A DNA stretch of 64,000 nucleotides. Origin: Corynebacterium sp. p3-SID1241. GTDB lineage: Bacteria > Actinomycetota > Actinomycetes > Mycobacteriales > Mycobacteriaceae. A program made the translations under genes and the position numbers. The stretch lies in the NCBI GenBank assembly GCA_025144025.1, contig JALXWS010000002.1, positions 62,001 through 126,000 on the forward strand, read 5' to 3'. Within the stretch, counting starts at the first letter, position 1; each line of letters starts with the position of its first letter. The notes below the pieces were generated by a model. It saw only the letters and a program-made list of their open reading frames with translations. It had not been told where the DNA came from and did no database searches. Shown here piece after piece: positions 48,929 through 58,317 of the stretch.

Positions 48929-49669
48929 TTACCTCCCCTTGTATTCAGCGCCGGCGGGGTAACCATGGCCGGCTTTGAGCGAAGCCTTCACATCGGAGGC
49001 GTACACGTCAACATAAGGCTGATCGCTCAACTCGGCCAAATTATGCATCACAAAGTCCGTGAAGGCACGGACAGTGTCATGCTCCGCTGGATTCATGCCG
49101 CGCTCCTTTGCCCAGTCATGCGGCCAGATAGGATCACCTACCCGCACGCCGACCTTAAACGGGCGCGGGATCCACGAGCCAATGGGATTAGCCTTGCGAG
49201 AATTGATCATCGCGATGGGAAATACCGGCTGGTTGGTCTCCATTGCAATGCGCGCCATACCGGTACGGCCTTTGTACACGCGTCCGTCTGGCGAGCGGGT
49301 GCCTTCCGGATAGATGCCGAAGAGATCGCCGCGAGACAAAATACCCCCTGCGGTCTCCACAATGGCGTCGCCGGCGTCTTCGCTATCGCGCTCAATGGGC
49401 ACTTGGCCCACCGAGGTAAAAAACCATTTCTGTAACCCACCGACTAGCCCGGGGGTAGTAAAGTACTCCGACTTAGCCGGAAAGGTAATTTGGCGGGGGC
49501 ACACCAGCGGAAAGAAGAAGGAATCCATAACGGCCTGGTGGTTTGACACCAAAATCGCGGGCCCTTCAGAAGGGATTTTTTCTATTCCCTCAGTCCATGG
49601 GCGATTCCATACGCGCAGGGCAGGTCCGAAAAAGATGTGCTTAAAAGTCCAGTACCATTTGTTTTTCAT
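48929..49669 (-). CDS. 1-acyl-glycerol-3-phosphate acyltransferase (PlsC family)
   Basis: Acylates lysophospholipid-type acceptors at the membrane. The 246-residue protein has motif I as NHQAVMDSFFFPLV (the NHx4D catalytic pair, about 42-55), the lysophosphatidate-binding region, motif III YPEGTRSPDG (about 119-128) and motif IV VFPIAMI. It corresponds in position to Rv2182c. Its stop is 5 nt before the ATT of the family-3 acyltransferase, and its own last codons supply the GGGGAGG ribosome binding site for that gene. A role in PIM or phospholipid acylation is inferred from pimB' nearby. Confidence 0.9.
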   Translation of the reverse strand: MKNKWYWTFKHIFFGPALRVWNRPWTEGIEKIPSEGPAILVSNHQAVMDSFFFPLVCPRQITFPAKSEYFTTPGLVGGLQKWFFTSVGQVPIERDSEDAGDAIVETAGGILSRGDLFGIYPEGTRSPDGRVYKGRTGMARIAMETNQPVFPIAMINSRKANPIGSWIPRPFKVGVRVGDPIWPHDWAKERGMNPAEHDTVRAFTDFVMHNLAELSDQPYVDVYASDVKASLKAGHGYPAGAEYKGR

Positions 49670-49692
49670 CGCCAGGTCGTCCTTTGCTTGTT

Positions 49693-50625
49693 CTAACGGC
49701 CACTGCGGGCCAAATCGGCTACGCCAATCATACCCGCTGCGGAACCCAATTCTGCGGTGGCAACACGTACGAGGGGGCGGTGCCCTGCCCCGACAATATC
49801 CTGCCCCATCGCTTGGACAGCGCCCTTAAGGTACAAGTCTGCATCTTGTGATACACCGCCGCCCAGCACGATAAGCTCGGGATCGAGTACATCGGCAACG
49901 ATGGACAAGCCCTGACCCAACCACCGGCTGAAATCTTCCATCACCGTTACCGCAAGGGGATCGCCACGGCGCGCCGCCTGGGTAATCTCCTTACCCGTTG
50001 GATCAGTCGGCAACGCAGTTTCATAGCTAGCACGCAAATCCGCACAGGTATCCGGCAATGCCGTACCGGAAGCGTATCGCTCCAAACAGCCCCGCTTACC
50101 ACACGAGCACTGCCGCCCATTGGGCACCACGACGATATGCCCAAACTCTGGGGCGGTTCCAAATGCACCGCGGTAAATGGTGTCGTGCGTCATCAGCGTG
50201 GCCCCAATTCCGGTACCCACTGCAAAGAAAACCCAATCCTCGGCGCCCCGGCCAGCGCCAAAGCACCACTCTCCCCATGCTGCTGAATTAGCATCGTGCT
50301 CCAAGCGCACATGCATACCAAGCTTTTGCGATAGCGATTCCCTCACGTTGGCGTGCCGCCATGGTAAATGCGGGGCAAAGCGCACCACTTCACAGCTAGG
50401 ATCGAGAAAGCCTGCTAAAGCTAAGCCAACAGCGTCGACCTCATAATCAGCGCGTAGCTCATCGACGATGCCCACAATGTCAGCTTCCAGCTGCTCGGCG
50501 TCCATCGACGTGGGGATTGTGCGACTGGCGAGGATCTTCCCCTCCCGAGTGATCACTCCACCGCGCACGTTGGTGCCACCGACGTCGAAGCCGATAGTCA
50601 GATCGGCGGAGTTGTTCTCAAGCAT
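49693..50625 (-). CDS. glk: ROK-family glucokinase
   Basis: Phosphorylates glucose with ATP. The 310-residue protein has the ATP-binding DVGGTNVRGG (about 14-23), the sugar-binding EHDANSAAWGE (about 112-122), the ROK zinc motif CSCGKRGCLE (about 175-184) and the C-terminal GGGVS loop. A ROK repressor is excluded because no helix-turn-helix precedes the kinase domain. C. glutamicum has its glk at this place next to pimB' (from memory). It is separated from plsC by 23 nt. Confidence 0.9.
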   Translation of the reverse strand: MLENNSADLTIGFDVGGTNVRGGVITREGKILASRTIPTSMDAEQLEADIVGIVDELRADYEVDAVGLALAGFLDPSCEVVRFAPHLPWRHANVRESLSQKLGMHVRLEHDANSAAWGEWCFGAGRGAEDWVFFAVGTGIGATLMTHDTIYRGAFGTAPEFGHIVVVPNGRQCSCGKRGCLERYASGTALPDTCADLRASYETALPTDPTGKEITQAARRGDPLAVTVMEDFSRWLGQGLSIVADVLDPELIVLGGGVSQDADLYLKGAVQAMGQDIVGAGHRPLVRVATAELGSAAGMIGVADLARSGR

Positions 50626-50663
50626 GCATAACAGAATATACCGACAACCGGGCTAGGGTCACA

Positions 50664-51767
50664 TCAAGACATCAGCCGACGCAAACGCTGCCCCATAATC
50701 TGCCATGCCCAATTCTCCTCCACATGGCGGCGGCCTGCTTGCCCCATCTGCTGTCTACGGTGCGGATCACCTAGCAAGGCCTTCAACGCCTTAGCCAGTT
50801 CTTCCACAGAAGAGCCCTTGACGACGACCCCGGTCTCCCCCGTCACCGTCTCAGGCGCTCCGCCAGAATCGCCAGCGATGACTGGCACACCGCACGCTTG
50901 CGCTTCCAAATAGACAATGCCGAGCCCTTCCACATCTAGTCCACCGCCGCGAGTACGGGCGGGCATGGCAAAGACGTCGGCTGCGTGCAGCGCCGTATCG
51001 ATACTTTCGGCCTCTTGGATCACTGCATCCGGACAATACATATCCGCTAACTCCACTAATGCAGCCCGGTAGCGGCCCCTCCCGATGAGAAGCAGCTGCG
51101 CATCCGGAAACTCCTCGCGCACGAGGGGCATGGCGCGCAAAAGCTGATCCTGCCCCTTGCGCGGTACAAAGCGCGAAATGCACACGATGGTCGGCCCATC
51201 GACTCCGAATTCCGCCTTTGCGGCGGCGCGTTGCTCTGGCGTGGCCGGAGAAAAGTTTTCCACGCTCACCCCAGAGGGCAGGTGCCCCCAGCGAGGATGA
51301 GGACCGAATGGTCCTCGCAAGCGGCGCAAGGTGTAGCCGGAGATATAGGTAATAACGTCAGCGTAGTCACCAATACGCCGCAGACATTGTCTGGCAACGG
51401 GCACCATCGACCACCCCACTTCGTGTCCGTGCGTCGTTGCCACAACACGGGTGGCTCCTGCCTCTTTGGCCGCCTTGCCCATCAGAGCAAGGGGCGCGGC
51501 TGCCCCGAACCAGACGATATCAATATTTTCGGCGCGGATAATCTCCTGCATACGGCGCACCGTTGCTGGAGTTGGCAACATCACGCGACGGGGCCAACGG
51601 ATCACCTTATAATCCGCCGCAGCATCAAATTTCGCCGGGGACTCCTGCGTAGAAGCAAAGACCACGACATCGCGCGGGTCCAAGGTAGCTACAAAATCAC
51701 GCAGGTAAGATTGAATTCCGCCGATTTTGGGTGGAAAGTCATTAGTTACCAGCAGAATACGAGCCAC
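50664..51767 (-). CDS. pimB: GDP-mannose-dependent alpha-(1-6)-phosphatidylinositol monomannoside mannosyltransferase
   Basis: Adds the second mannose of phosphatidylinositol mannosides, the anchor of lipomannan and LAM. The 367-residue GT4 enzyme of GT-B fold has the N-terminal FPPKIGGIQSYL loop (about 11-22), the HGHEVGW segment, CISRFVPRKGQD and the nucleotide-sugar binding EGLGIVYLEAQACGVPVIAG (about 283-302; the E-x7-E motif). The GGIQSYL and ARTRGGGLDVEG segments match the structurally studied corynebacterial PimB'. It directly abuts the NlpC/P60 gene. Confidence 0.93.
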   Translation of the reverse strand: MARILLVTNDFPPKIGGIQSYLRDFVATLDPRDVVVFASTQESPAKFDAAADYKVIRWPRRVMLPTPATVRRMQEIIRAENIDIVWFGAAAPLALMGKAAKEAGATRVVATTHGHEVGWSMVPVARQCLRRIGDYADVITYISGYTLRRLRGPFGPHPRWGHLPSGVSVENFSPATPEQRAAAKAEFGVDGPTIVCISRFVPRKGQDQLLRAMPLVREEFPDAQLLLIGRGRYRAALVELADMYCPDAVIQEAESIDTALHAADVFAMPARTRGGGLDVEGLGIVYLEAQACGVPVIAGDSGGAPETVTGETGVVVKGSSVEELAKALKALLGDPHRRQQMGQAGRRHVEENWAWQIMGQRLRRLMS

Positions 51768-52811
51768 TTAGTAACGCGCCGTTCCGGTAATCGGCATGGA
51801 TTCAAGCGGCACTACCTGGACAGGTACGCCATAGGTAGAGGCGTGCACAACTTGACCATTACCTATGTACATGCCCACGTGAGTAACGCCTGGGTAGTAT
51901 CCCACGATATCGCCCGGCTGCAGATCTTCTAGCGGTACCGAAGTACCGCCGGCAATCTGTGCCTGCGAGGTGCGCGGAATAGACTTTCCAATCTGCTGAT
52001 AAGCCCAGAACATCAAACCAGAACAGTCAAATTGATCTGGGCCCGCTGCGCCCCAGCCATAGGGCGCACCTAGTTTGGACAGCGCGGCCGAAGCTGCTCC
52101 GTCAGCAACATCACCTAAGTCCACTTTTGGCTTGTCAGAGCCGCCGAACTGGCTCTCCCATGCCTTGCGCTGCTGCTCATCAAGGGCATCGACCTGCTTC
52201 TCGATGTCCTTTTGTTGCTTTTCTAGCTCCTCCTTTTCCTTCAGGAGGACCTCGCGCTGCTCTTCTAGGGCCATCTTTTCTTCGCGTACCTTGTCCACAG
52301 CAGCCGCAGCCTTGTGCTTTTCGTCTTCTGCCATGGTCGCGGCGTTCGATTTAGCATCAAGAGTACGTTGGGCCTTACGGGACAGGGCACCAAGGTAGCC
52401 CATGCGCTCTACAGCATCCGAAGGATCTTCTGCCGCCAGCGCTCCCGACACAGCGGAGCGGGAATCACCGCGATAGCGAGACTGCGCAATGCCATTGACC
52501 TTCTCTTGCTGTGCGGAAACATCGCCCTTAGCACCGTCCGCACGAGATTGCGCGTCGGCCGCTGCACGCTCAGAGTCCGCAACCTCAGCCTGCTTGTTTT
52601 CGAGCTCGAGTTCTAGCTCTTTTACTTCCTCATTCTTGGCGGAAACTTTGCGCGCGACCTCACCTACGCGCTCGACCAATGCATCCACATCTTCAGTGGT
52701 GGACTCTTGGCGCGGGGCAGCCTCTTGGGCAACTACCTGCGAAATTCCGGACACAGACGTAACAGCAAGAGCTGATACTAGCGCAGCTGCAGGAAGTATT
52801 CGTTTAGACAC
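51768..52811 (-). CDS. Secreted NlpC/P60 peptidoglycan hydrolase with coiled coil (RipA-like)
   Basis: Cleaves stem peptides during cell separation. The 347-residue protein has a signal peptide (about 1-29), a long coiled coil (about 40-215) rich in Glu/Lys/Ala, and a C-terminal NlpC/P60 domain (about 235-347) with catalytic Cys in DQFDCSGLMFWAY, catalytic His in THVGMYIGNG and the third residue in HAST. This coiled-coil plus P60 layout is that of RipA and the DIP1281/cg2402 proteins. GTG start after AAGGG with 7-nt spacing; a TATAGT (52852-52857) could be the -10. Confidence 0.92.
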   Translation of the reverse strand: MSKRILPAAALVSALAVTSVSGISQVVAQEAAPRQESTTEDVDALVERVGEVARKVSAKNEEVKELELELENKQAEVADSERAAADAQSRADGAKGDVSAQQEKVNGIAQSRYRGDSRSAVSGALAAEDPSDAVERMGYLGALSRKAQRTLDAKSNAATMAEDEKHKAAAAVDKVREEKMALEEQREVLLKEKEELEKQQKDIEKQVDALDEQQRKAWESQFGGSDKPKVDLGDVADGAASAALSKLGAPYGWGAAGPDQFDCSGLMFWAYQQIGKSIPRTSQAQIAGGTSVPLEDLQPGDIVGYYPGVTHVGMYIGNGQVVHASTYGVPVQVVPLESMPITGTARY

Positions 52812-52886
52812 GTATGGACCCTTAGATTAAGAAGATTTGAAAATCGTACTTACTATAGCGGGTTTTACCCCCTAATGCACGACAAA

Positions 52887-52909
52887 GCCCTCCCCACGAA
52901 GGGGAGGGC
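52887..52909 (-). terminator. Terminator after the 209-residue NlpC/P60 gene
   Basis: A perfect 9-bp stem (GCCCTCCCC/GGGGAGGGC) with a 5-nt loop is followed on the minus strand by TTTGTCG, 15 nt past the stop. The two P60 genes are therefore separate units. Confidence 0.8.
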
Positions 52910-52924
52910 AATATCCACCGCTTC

Positions 52925-53554
52925 TTAGAAGCGAACGGCCGAGTGGATCGGCATGTAGTTCAGGTCGCGCTCCTGAACTGGGACGCCAGAATTCAGGGCG
53001 TCAATAATGGTTCCGTGGCCGGTGTAGATACCGACGTGGGAAGCGCCACCGTAGTAAGCGACGATGTCACCCGGCTGCAGCTGGTCCAGCGGTACTGGGG
53101 TACCAGCGGAAGCCTGAGCCTGAGAGGTACGCGGGATCTGCTTGCCGGCCTGAGCGTAAGCCCAGCTGGTTAGACCGGAGCAGTCAAAGGCGTTCGGACC
53201 AGCAGCGCCGTAAACATACGGGGAGCCGATAACGGAGCGAGCTGCTGCGAGCGCCTTCTGGCCGACGGTCTGCTGTGCTGGAGCGGCCGGCTTGTGACCG
53301 GCTGCTGCGTAGTTGGTGTGCTGCTGGTTGGAAACCTTGCCCAAGGACGGTACGTAGCGGTCAATGTTTGGGACCTGGTCAATGTTCGGGACATTCTCAA
53401 GACCTGCTACCTCAAAGCGGTAGTCGGTATTAGGTACGACAACCTCAGCTGCCTGTGCGACGCCTGGTGCGACGACGGCTGCGGTTGCAGCGAGTGCTGC
53501 AGTAGATGCAATACGACGGGTATTAACAGTGCCCTGACGACGGTGCTGTGCCAC
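52925..53554 (-). CDS. Secreted NlpC/P60 peptidoglycan hydrolase, short form
   Basis: A 209-residue protein: a basic start and signal peptide with cleavage near GVAQAAEV (about 34-38), a 60-residue linker with a repeated VPNIDQ/VPNIDR unit (about 55-68), and an NlpC/P60 domain (about 95-209) with catalytic Cys in AFDCSGLTSWAY and His in ASHVGIYTGHG. The domain is highly similar to the neighbour's, so the two probably arose by duplication, but here the coiled coil is replaced by a short linker. GTG start with GGAG 8 nt upstream. It has a long gene-free upstream region. Confidence 0.92.
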   Translation of the reverse strand: MAQHRRQGTVNTRRIASTAALAATAAVVAPGVAQAAEVVVPNTDYRFEVAGLENVPNIDQVPNIDRYVPSLGKVSNQQHTNYAAAGHKPAAPAQQTVGQKALAAARSVIGSPYVYGAAGPNAFDCSGLTSWAYAQAGKQIPRTSQAQASAGTPVPLDQLQPGDIVAYYGGASHVGIYTGHGTIIDALNSGVPVQERDLNYMPIHSAVRF

Positions 53555-54459
53555 GAGTAAAACTCCAAATCTTCCTGCGCGCCTACCTCCTCTTAAAAAA
53601 GGAAGCTCTGACCCTGGGGGACTAGCGTTCGTTGGAAAACCGTTCCTTTAGGATTTCCTCCACTCGGCCCCTCAGTAGGAAGGGCCAGATGCGGCGCTGT
53701 AATTCTTCTGTTCTGATTGAGCACCTTTTCGGGCGGTAACTCAATGTCTCGAATAGGTTACGAAATCATCACAAGTAATGTCCATTCGCAATACCAGATC
53801 AACCCTTGTTATCGCTTCGTTATCTTCCATTGACCTAACCGATACTTAACGCTTGCAAAATGAACATTGGTTTAGACATCGAGAGACGTTTACAGTCGCA
53901 ACCAGCCCAAACGCGACCGCACACCAAAATATAGGACGACGAGCCCGCCAACTAAATAGGAGCTTAACAATTTAGATAAAACTAAATTGTGACTTTAACC
54001 ACCTAGCCATAAGGTCCGCCTCTACTCCCCCACTAATCAACTTCTTTCACCGGCAACCTGAACCGTTCGCTACGATGCAATGCTCGATCGAGTAGGGCTG
54101 CCTGTGTAGCGAAAGGCTGAGGCAGGCATTTAACCATCCTTCTCAATAGTTTTCGAACTAGCGCAAAGTAAAAGGCTAAAGACCAAGATGCACTACCCGC
54201 CTAAGACAAAATGTGCGCGCTACCAAGAAAACAACCGCACAGTAGCTACGCACAGTGGCTATAGGGTGCCACCTCCGGATCCCAAAGCCTTGAAAATGGT
54301 GTTCTACGTTGCCTCTGCTCTTTTAGATCGACGCCAGCACTCAGTTCCCTATCGGATTACGCTATGCAGATCAATTTCCACAGATACAAGACCGATTAAG
54401 CGATGCATCAACGTTTTGAAAGCTTACATCGCTTAGGAACAACGCACAGAAGAAACGCA
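53555..54459. other. Gene-free region upstream of the P60 gene, with one structured element
   Basis: About 900 bp, clearly richer in A+T than its surroundings. The part next to the P60 gene (53560-53760) should carry its promoter and a long leader; a GTAAC...GTTAC inverted pair occurs at about 53735-53760. A self-complementary element lies at 54066-54113. An 82-codon frame at 54188-54436 shows no protein-like pattern and was not accepted. I see no known riboswitch consensus. Confidence 0.5.
54066..54113. other. Self-complementary intergenic element
   Basis: TTCGCTAC (54066-54073) and GTAGCGAA (54106-54113) form a perfect 8-bp outer stem enclosing the palindrome CTCGATCGAG (54083-54092). A competing CTGCCT/AGGCAG pairing extends a little beyond. 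It could be a small RNA, an operator or a replication- or transcription-linked structure; the strand is undetermined. Confidence 0.35.
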
Positions 54460-54500
54460 AGACCCGCCCTAGCTCCCTTGAAGGGAACCAGAGCGGGTCT
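54460..54500 (-). terminator. qcrB terminator
   Basis: A long stem with AGACCCGC pairing to GCGGGTCT and CCC to GGG around a TTGAAG-type loop. On the minus strand it is followed by TGCGTTTCTT. It closes the ctaE-qcrCAB operon about 37 nt after the qcrB stop. Confidence 0.88.
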
Positions 54501-54536
54501 TTGAGCGTGTTTCGAGTTAAGCCTCAGGAAAAGGGC

Positions 54537-56159
54537 TTAAATACGGCCGTTTTCCTCGTCCTCACGACGGTTGGCCTCGTTAAGGCGGCGGAACATCTCC
54601 GCCTCCTCATTGTGGTTATCCGTGTGGATTTCGTGGACTCGATGCATGATTGCCGCATCATCGGGGCTGAAAGCACCCTGGGTCTCAGAATCGGCAAGAC
54701 CAAGCTGATTGAGCTGCTTCGGAACCTGAGCACCTGCGTACTCAAGCGGAACCGGGTGGCCTTCCGCATCAACCGGCCCAAGCGGCTGGTGGACCTCAAT
54801 AAAGGCGCCATTCGGCATCTGTTTGATAACGCCCGTCTCGATACCGTGCTCCAGTACCTCGCGGTCAGAGCGCTGCAAACCAACGCAAATACGGTAGGTC
54901 ATGAAGTACGCGATCGGAGGGAGGACGATTAGGCCGATACGACCAACCCAAGTCATCGCATTCAGCGAAATCTGGAAGAAGTTGGCTACGTGGTCGTTAC
55001 CACCGGACAGGGTGACCAGCAGGAAGAATACGATGGCAGCCGCACCAATAGCAGAGCGGGTAGGTACATCCCGCGGACGCTGCAGCAAGTTGTGGTGTGC
55101 ATCGTCGCCGGTGAACTTCTTCTCTAGGAACGGGTACGCCATCAGCAGGACAACCATAAGGCCGCACAGCAGGGCAACCCAGAATGCGGAAGGAATGGTG
55201 TAGTTGCCGATGTAGAGCTCCCACGCTGGCATGACGCGGGCGACACCATCGGTCCACAGCATGTAAATATCTGGCTGGGAACCGGCAGAGACCTGGGATG
55301 GGTTATACGGTCCAAGGTTCCAAATAGCGTTGATGGTCAGAAGGCCCGACATCAGTGCCAGTACGCCAGCAACCATCATGCCCATACCGATTGCCTTAGT
55401 AGCGAAGACAGGCATAATGCGCACGCCGACGACGTTATTCTCTGCGCGACCCGGTCCAGGGAACTGAGTGTGCTTCTGGAACCAGACCATGATGAGGTGG
55501 GCTGCAATCAGACCAAGGATGATGCCCGGAATAACCAGGACGTGCAGGATGTAGAAGCGATCCAGCATCAGGTCAGACGGGAAGTCGCCACTGAAGATTG
55601 CCCAGTGCAGCCAGGTGCCGATAATCGGCAGGCCGAGGATGATGGCGGACATAATACGCAGACCGACACCGGAGAGAAGATCGTCCGGCAGGGAGTAACC
55701 GAGGAAGCCCTCGATCATGCCCAGAAGGATCAGCGCGCAACCGATAATCCAGTTGGCTTCACGGGGACGTCGGAATGCACCGGTGAAGAAGATACGCAGC
55801 ATGTGCGCAACCATGGACATCATGAACAGCAGTGCCGCCCAGTGGTGCATCTGACGAACGAACAGGCCGCCACGAACCTCGAAAGAAATATCCAACGCGG
55901 TGGCGTAGGCGCGGGACATTTCCACACCATTAAGCGGTGCATAGGTGCCGTCGTAAATGACCTTCGTGATGGAAGGGTCAAAGAACAGCGCCAAGTAAAT
56001 ACCGGTTAGTATAAGAATGATGAAGCTGTAAAGCGCCATCTCACCGAGCATGAAGGACCAGTGGGTCGGAAAGACCTTGTTAATCTGAGTCCTCAACACG
56101 CCGGCGGCGCTATAACGCTCATCCATATTGTTGCCCATTTGGGCGAGTTTATTGCTCAT
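54537..56159 (-). CDS. qcrB: Menaquinol-cytochrome c reductase cytochrome b subunit
   Basis: Haem b subunit that oxidises menaquinol in the bc1-aa3 supercomplex. The 540-residue membrane protein has the N-terminal four-helix haem part ([19 protein letters not shown] with haem-binding His, and [13 protein letters not shown] with the second pair), then the Qo-site half, plus a cytoplasmic C-terminal extension (about 420-540) typical of actinobacteria. The ATG shares one base with the qcrA stop (TAATG), so translation is coupled. Confidence 0.95.
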   Translation of the reverse strand: MSNKLAQMGNNMDERYSAAGVLRTQINKVFPTHWSFMLGEMALYSFIILILTGIYLALFFDPSITKVIYDGTYAPLNGVEMSRAYATALDISFEVRGGLFVRQMHHWAALLFMMSMVAHMLRIFFTGAFRRPREANWIIGCALILLGMIEGFLGYSLPDDLLSGVGLRIMSAIILGLPIIGTWLHWAIFSGDFPSDLMLDRFYILHVLVIPGIILGLIAAHLIMVWFQKHTQFPGPGRAENNVVGVRIMPVFATKAIGMGMMVAGVLALMSGLLTINAIWNLGPYNPSQVSAGSQPDIYMLWTDGVARVMPAWELYIGNYTIPSAFWVALLCGLMVVLLMAYPFLEKKFTGDDAHHNLLQRPRDVPTRSAIGAAAIVFFLLVTLSGGNDHVANFFQISLNAMTWVGRIGLIVLPPIAYFMTYRICVGLQRSDREVLEHGIETGVIKQMPNGAFIEVHQPLGPVDAEGHPVPLEYAGAQVPKQLNQLGLADSETQGAFSPDDAAIMHRVHEIHTDNHNEEAEMFRRLNEANRREDEENGRI

Positions 56160-57379
56160 TATGACTTACGCTCCCAGAATGCCGGGCCGACAGGCTCAAT
56201 GAAGTTGCCCTGTGCTACGAGGTAGCCCTCGTCGTCCACCGTGATTGGCAGCTGTGGCAGTGCGCGGGCAGCCGGGCCGAAGACCGGCTTGCCGTAGTGC
56301 AAAGCGTCAAACTGCGACTGGTGGCACGGGCACAGGATTCGGTTGGTCTGTGCCTCATACAGAGAGGTTGGGCAACCGATGTGGGTACAGATCTTGGAGT
56401 AGGCGTAGTAATCGCCGTGGTGGAAGTCTTCTTGACCTTCGCGCTCAATTGCCTTCTGTGCGTCGTCGTGACGCAGGCGAATCAGCATAACCGCGTTGCG
56501 GTTGCCGTGAATCGAGTGCATGTGGTTCTCGTAGACATCGCGCTCAGCATCGTATTGATCGCCATCGTTGACGTCTTCTTCCGCCAGCGGGAATACGGTC
56601 TCCATACCGCCGGCCGCAAGATCCTCAGGACGGACGCGAACCAAGCGGGTAACGCCCTTGGTGGTGTAGTGCTCGCCAGATTCACCCGAATGCTTCTCGG
56701 CGATAGTACCGGTATCGCGCGCCAAGTAAAGCTTGACGCCCTCATCATGCATGGTCCAACCGGAAGTCCACAGGGTGCCATCGCCTGCGTAGTTCATGCT
56801 ATGGCGAACCTTCCATGGATTCTTGATTGCGCCACCGAGTGGAGCAATCACGGTCAGGCCAAACAGCACGCCGGCGCCGCCAAGCAGACCTAGGACGGTC
56901 TTACGGCGACCCAGAGTAGAGGTCTTCCAAGAATCATTCAGAAGAGCGGTCAGGGTACGGCGGTCAACCTCATCGGAAGGACCGTCGTGGCGGCGCTGTA
57001 CGGAGATTTCTTCTGGGAGAATCTTCTTAACGTACTGAACAATGGCGATGCCCAATCCGCAAATAGCCAGTCCGGCGGTAATACCAAGCAACGGGGTGTA
57101 GAGAGTATGCCAAATGTGGCCCTCCTCCCCTAGCTGCTTGTACTGCCATGGCCAGAATAGGTAAACGCCAAGGAAGCCCAGACCGCCAATGACGGACAAG
57201 AAGAGCCAGATGGCCACATTACGTCCAGCACGCTTTTCAGCAGGGTCACCATCAACGGGGAAACGCTCCTTGCGGAACGCAACGGTGACATCATCGAGCT
57301 CGGTACCCAGAGCAGCGAGTTCATCGTTGCTCATCTTATCGAGCTCAGCATTAGTGTAATTCTTCTTCACATTGCTCAT
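56159..57379 (-). CDS. qcrA: Menaquinol-cytochrome c reductase Rieske iron-sulfur subunit
   Basis: Carries electrons from menaquinol to cytochrome c1. The 406-residue protein has a hydrophilic start, three membrane segments (about 56-75, 92-113, 164-186; the actinobacterial form has three rather than one) and the Rieske domain with CTHIGCP and CPCHQSQFD (about 330-355), whose two Cys and two His bind the 2Fe-2S cluster. ATG 57379 overlaps the qcrC stop in ATGA; the longer frame starting at 57412 lies inside qcrC and was rejected. Confidence 0.95.
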   Translation of the reverse strand: MSNVKKNYTNAELDKMSNDELAALGTELDDVTVAFRKERFPVDGDPAEKRAGRNVAIWLFLSVIGGLGFLGVYLFWPWQYKQLGEEGHIWHTLYTPLLGITAGLAICGLGIAIVQYVKKILPEEISVQRRHDGPSDEVDRRTLTALLNDSWKTSTLGRRKTVLGLLGGAGVLFGLTVIAPLGGAIKNPWKVRHSMNYAGDGTLWTSGWTMHDEGVKLYLARDTGTIAEKHSGESGEHYTTKGVTRLVRVRPEDLAAGGMETVFPLAEEDVNDGDQYDAERDVYENHMHSIHGNRNAVMLIRLRHDDAQKAIEREGQEDFHHGDYYAYSKICTHIGCPTSLYEAQTNRILCPCHQSQFDALHYGKPVFGPAARALPQLPITVDDEGYLVAQGNFIEPVGPAFWERKS

Positions 57380-58263
57380 GAGCGCGATCCAATCCACATA
57401 GCAGCGGCGCACAGGGCGCTAATGCCGATAATCCACATTGCCAGGCCTTCCGCTACTGGGCCGAGACCACCAAGGTCCCAACCGGCAGGAGACGGAGTTT
57501 CCTTTGCAGACTTGAGGTAGGCAATGATGTCCTTCTTCTCATCTGCAGTTAGCTGACGGTCGGAGAACTTAGGCATATTCTGTGGACCGGTCAGCATCGC
57601 CTGGTAGATTTCCTGTTCGTTTGCCGGAGCGAGCTCCGGAGCGAACTTACCGGAGGACAGCGCGCCGCCCTGGCCGGTGAAGTTGTGGCAAGATGCGCAG
57701 TTCATGCGGAAGAGCTCAGAGCCCTTCGCAACATCTTCAGCCTGGATTTCGCCATTGTAGTTGGCACCGCGCAGTGATTCCTGGGCAACGCTTCCGTCGT
57801 CGTTATAGACAATGTCGGCACCGCCACCGTTGGCTGCAACATATGCAGCCAGTGCTAGCGTCTGCTGCTCGGTGTAACGCGGAGCCTTGCGCTCTGCCTG
57901 TGCGTCGTTAGACATCATCGGCATACGGCCGGAGTGCACCTGGAAGTACACGGAACCGGCGCCAATACCTACGAGGGACGGACCGCGGCCTTCGATGCCC
58001 TGCAGATTGGCACCGTGGCAGGTGATACAAGCGGTGTCATAAATGTCCTTGCCCTCTTGCACGAGGGCTTGGTCATCTTTTTCCGCCGTGGCGACCTGAG
58101 CGTCCGGGGTCAAGGCAGAAGCCAAGACGCCCGCACCGGACAGGCCAATCGCCAAAGCGAAGCCACCGGCTAGGGTGCGCTTCGCCTTACGGCGACGGCG
58201 GGTCTTCTTAGCCGCCGCAGTGGTCTGCTCCACTGCCACGGACTGCGAATTGTTATCCATCAT
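57376..58263 (-). CDS. qcrC: Menaquinol-cytochrome c reductase dihaem cytochrome c subunit
   Basis: Cytochrome cc subunit that passes electrons directly to the aa3 oxidase, replacing soluble cytochrome c in actinobacteria. The 295-residue protein has a basic start, an N-terminal membrane segment (about 32-52), two haem-binding boxes CITCH (about 78-82) and CASCH (about 188-192), and a C-terminal membrane anchor (about 270-290). It lies 54 nt after ctaE and overlaps qcrA by 4 nt. Confidence 0.96.
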   Translation of the reverse strand: MMDNNSQSVAVEQTTAAAKKTRRRRKAKRTLAGGFALAIGLSGAGVLASALTPDAQVATAEKDDQALVQEGKDIYDTACITCHGANLQGIEGRGPSLVGIGAGSVYFQVHSGRMPMMSNDAQAERKAPRYTEQQTLALAAYVAANGGGADIVYNDDGSVAQESLRGANYNGEIQAEDVAKGSELFRMNCASCHNFTGQGGALSSGKFAPELAPANEQEIYQAMLTGPQNMPKFSDRQLTADEKKDIIAYLKSAKETPSPAGWDLGGLGPVAEGLAMWIIGISALCAAAMWIGSRS

Positions 58264-58317
58264 TTTCCTTTAGATAACTCGAACACGGGAGGACTGTTTG
58301 GGGAATATTGGCCAGTA

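Noticed and set aside
53560..53760. c-di-AMP (ydaO-type) riboswitch before the NlpC/P60 gene
   Set aside because: Such switches precede cell-wall hydrolase genes in actinobacteria, but the conserved GGTGAATC and CCGACAGCTAACC-type segments are absent.
54188..54436. 82-codon plus-strand frame in the region between the P60 gene and qcrB
   Set aside because: There is no ribosome binding site, no family resemblance and no protein-like hydrophobicity pattern; it lies in AT-rich gene-free DNA.
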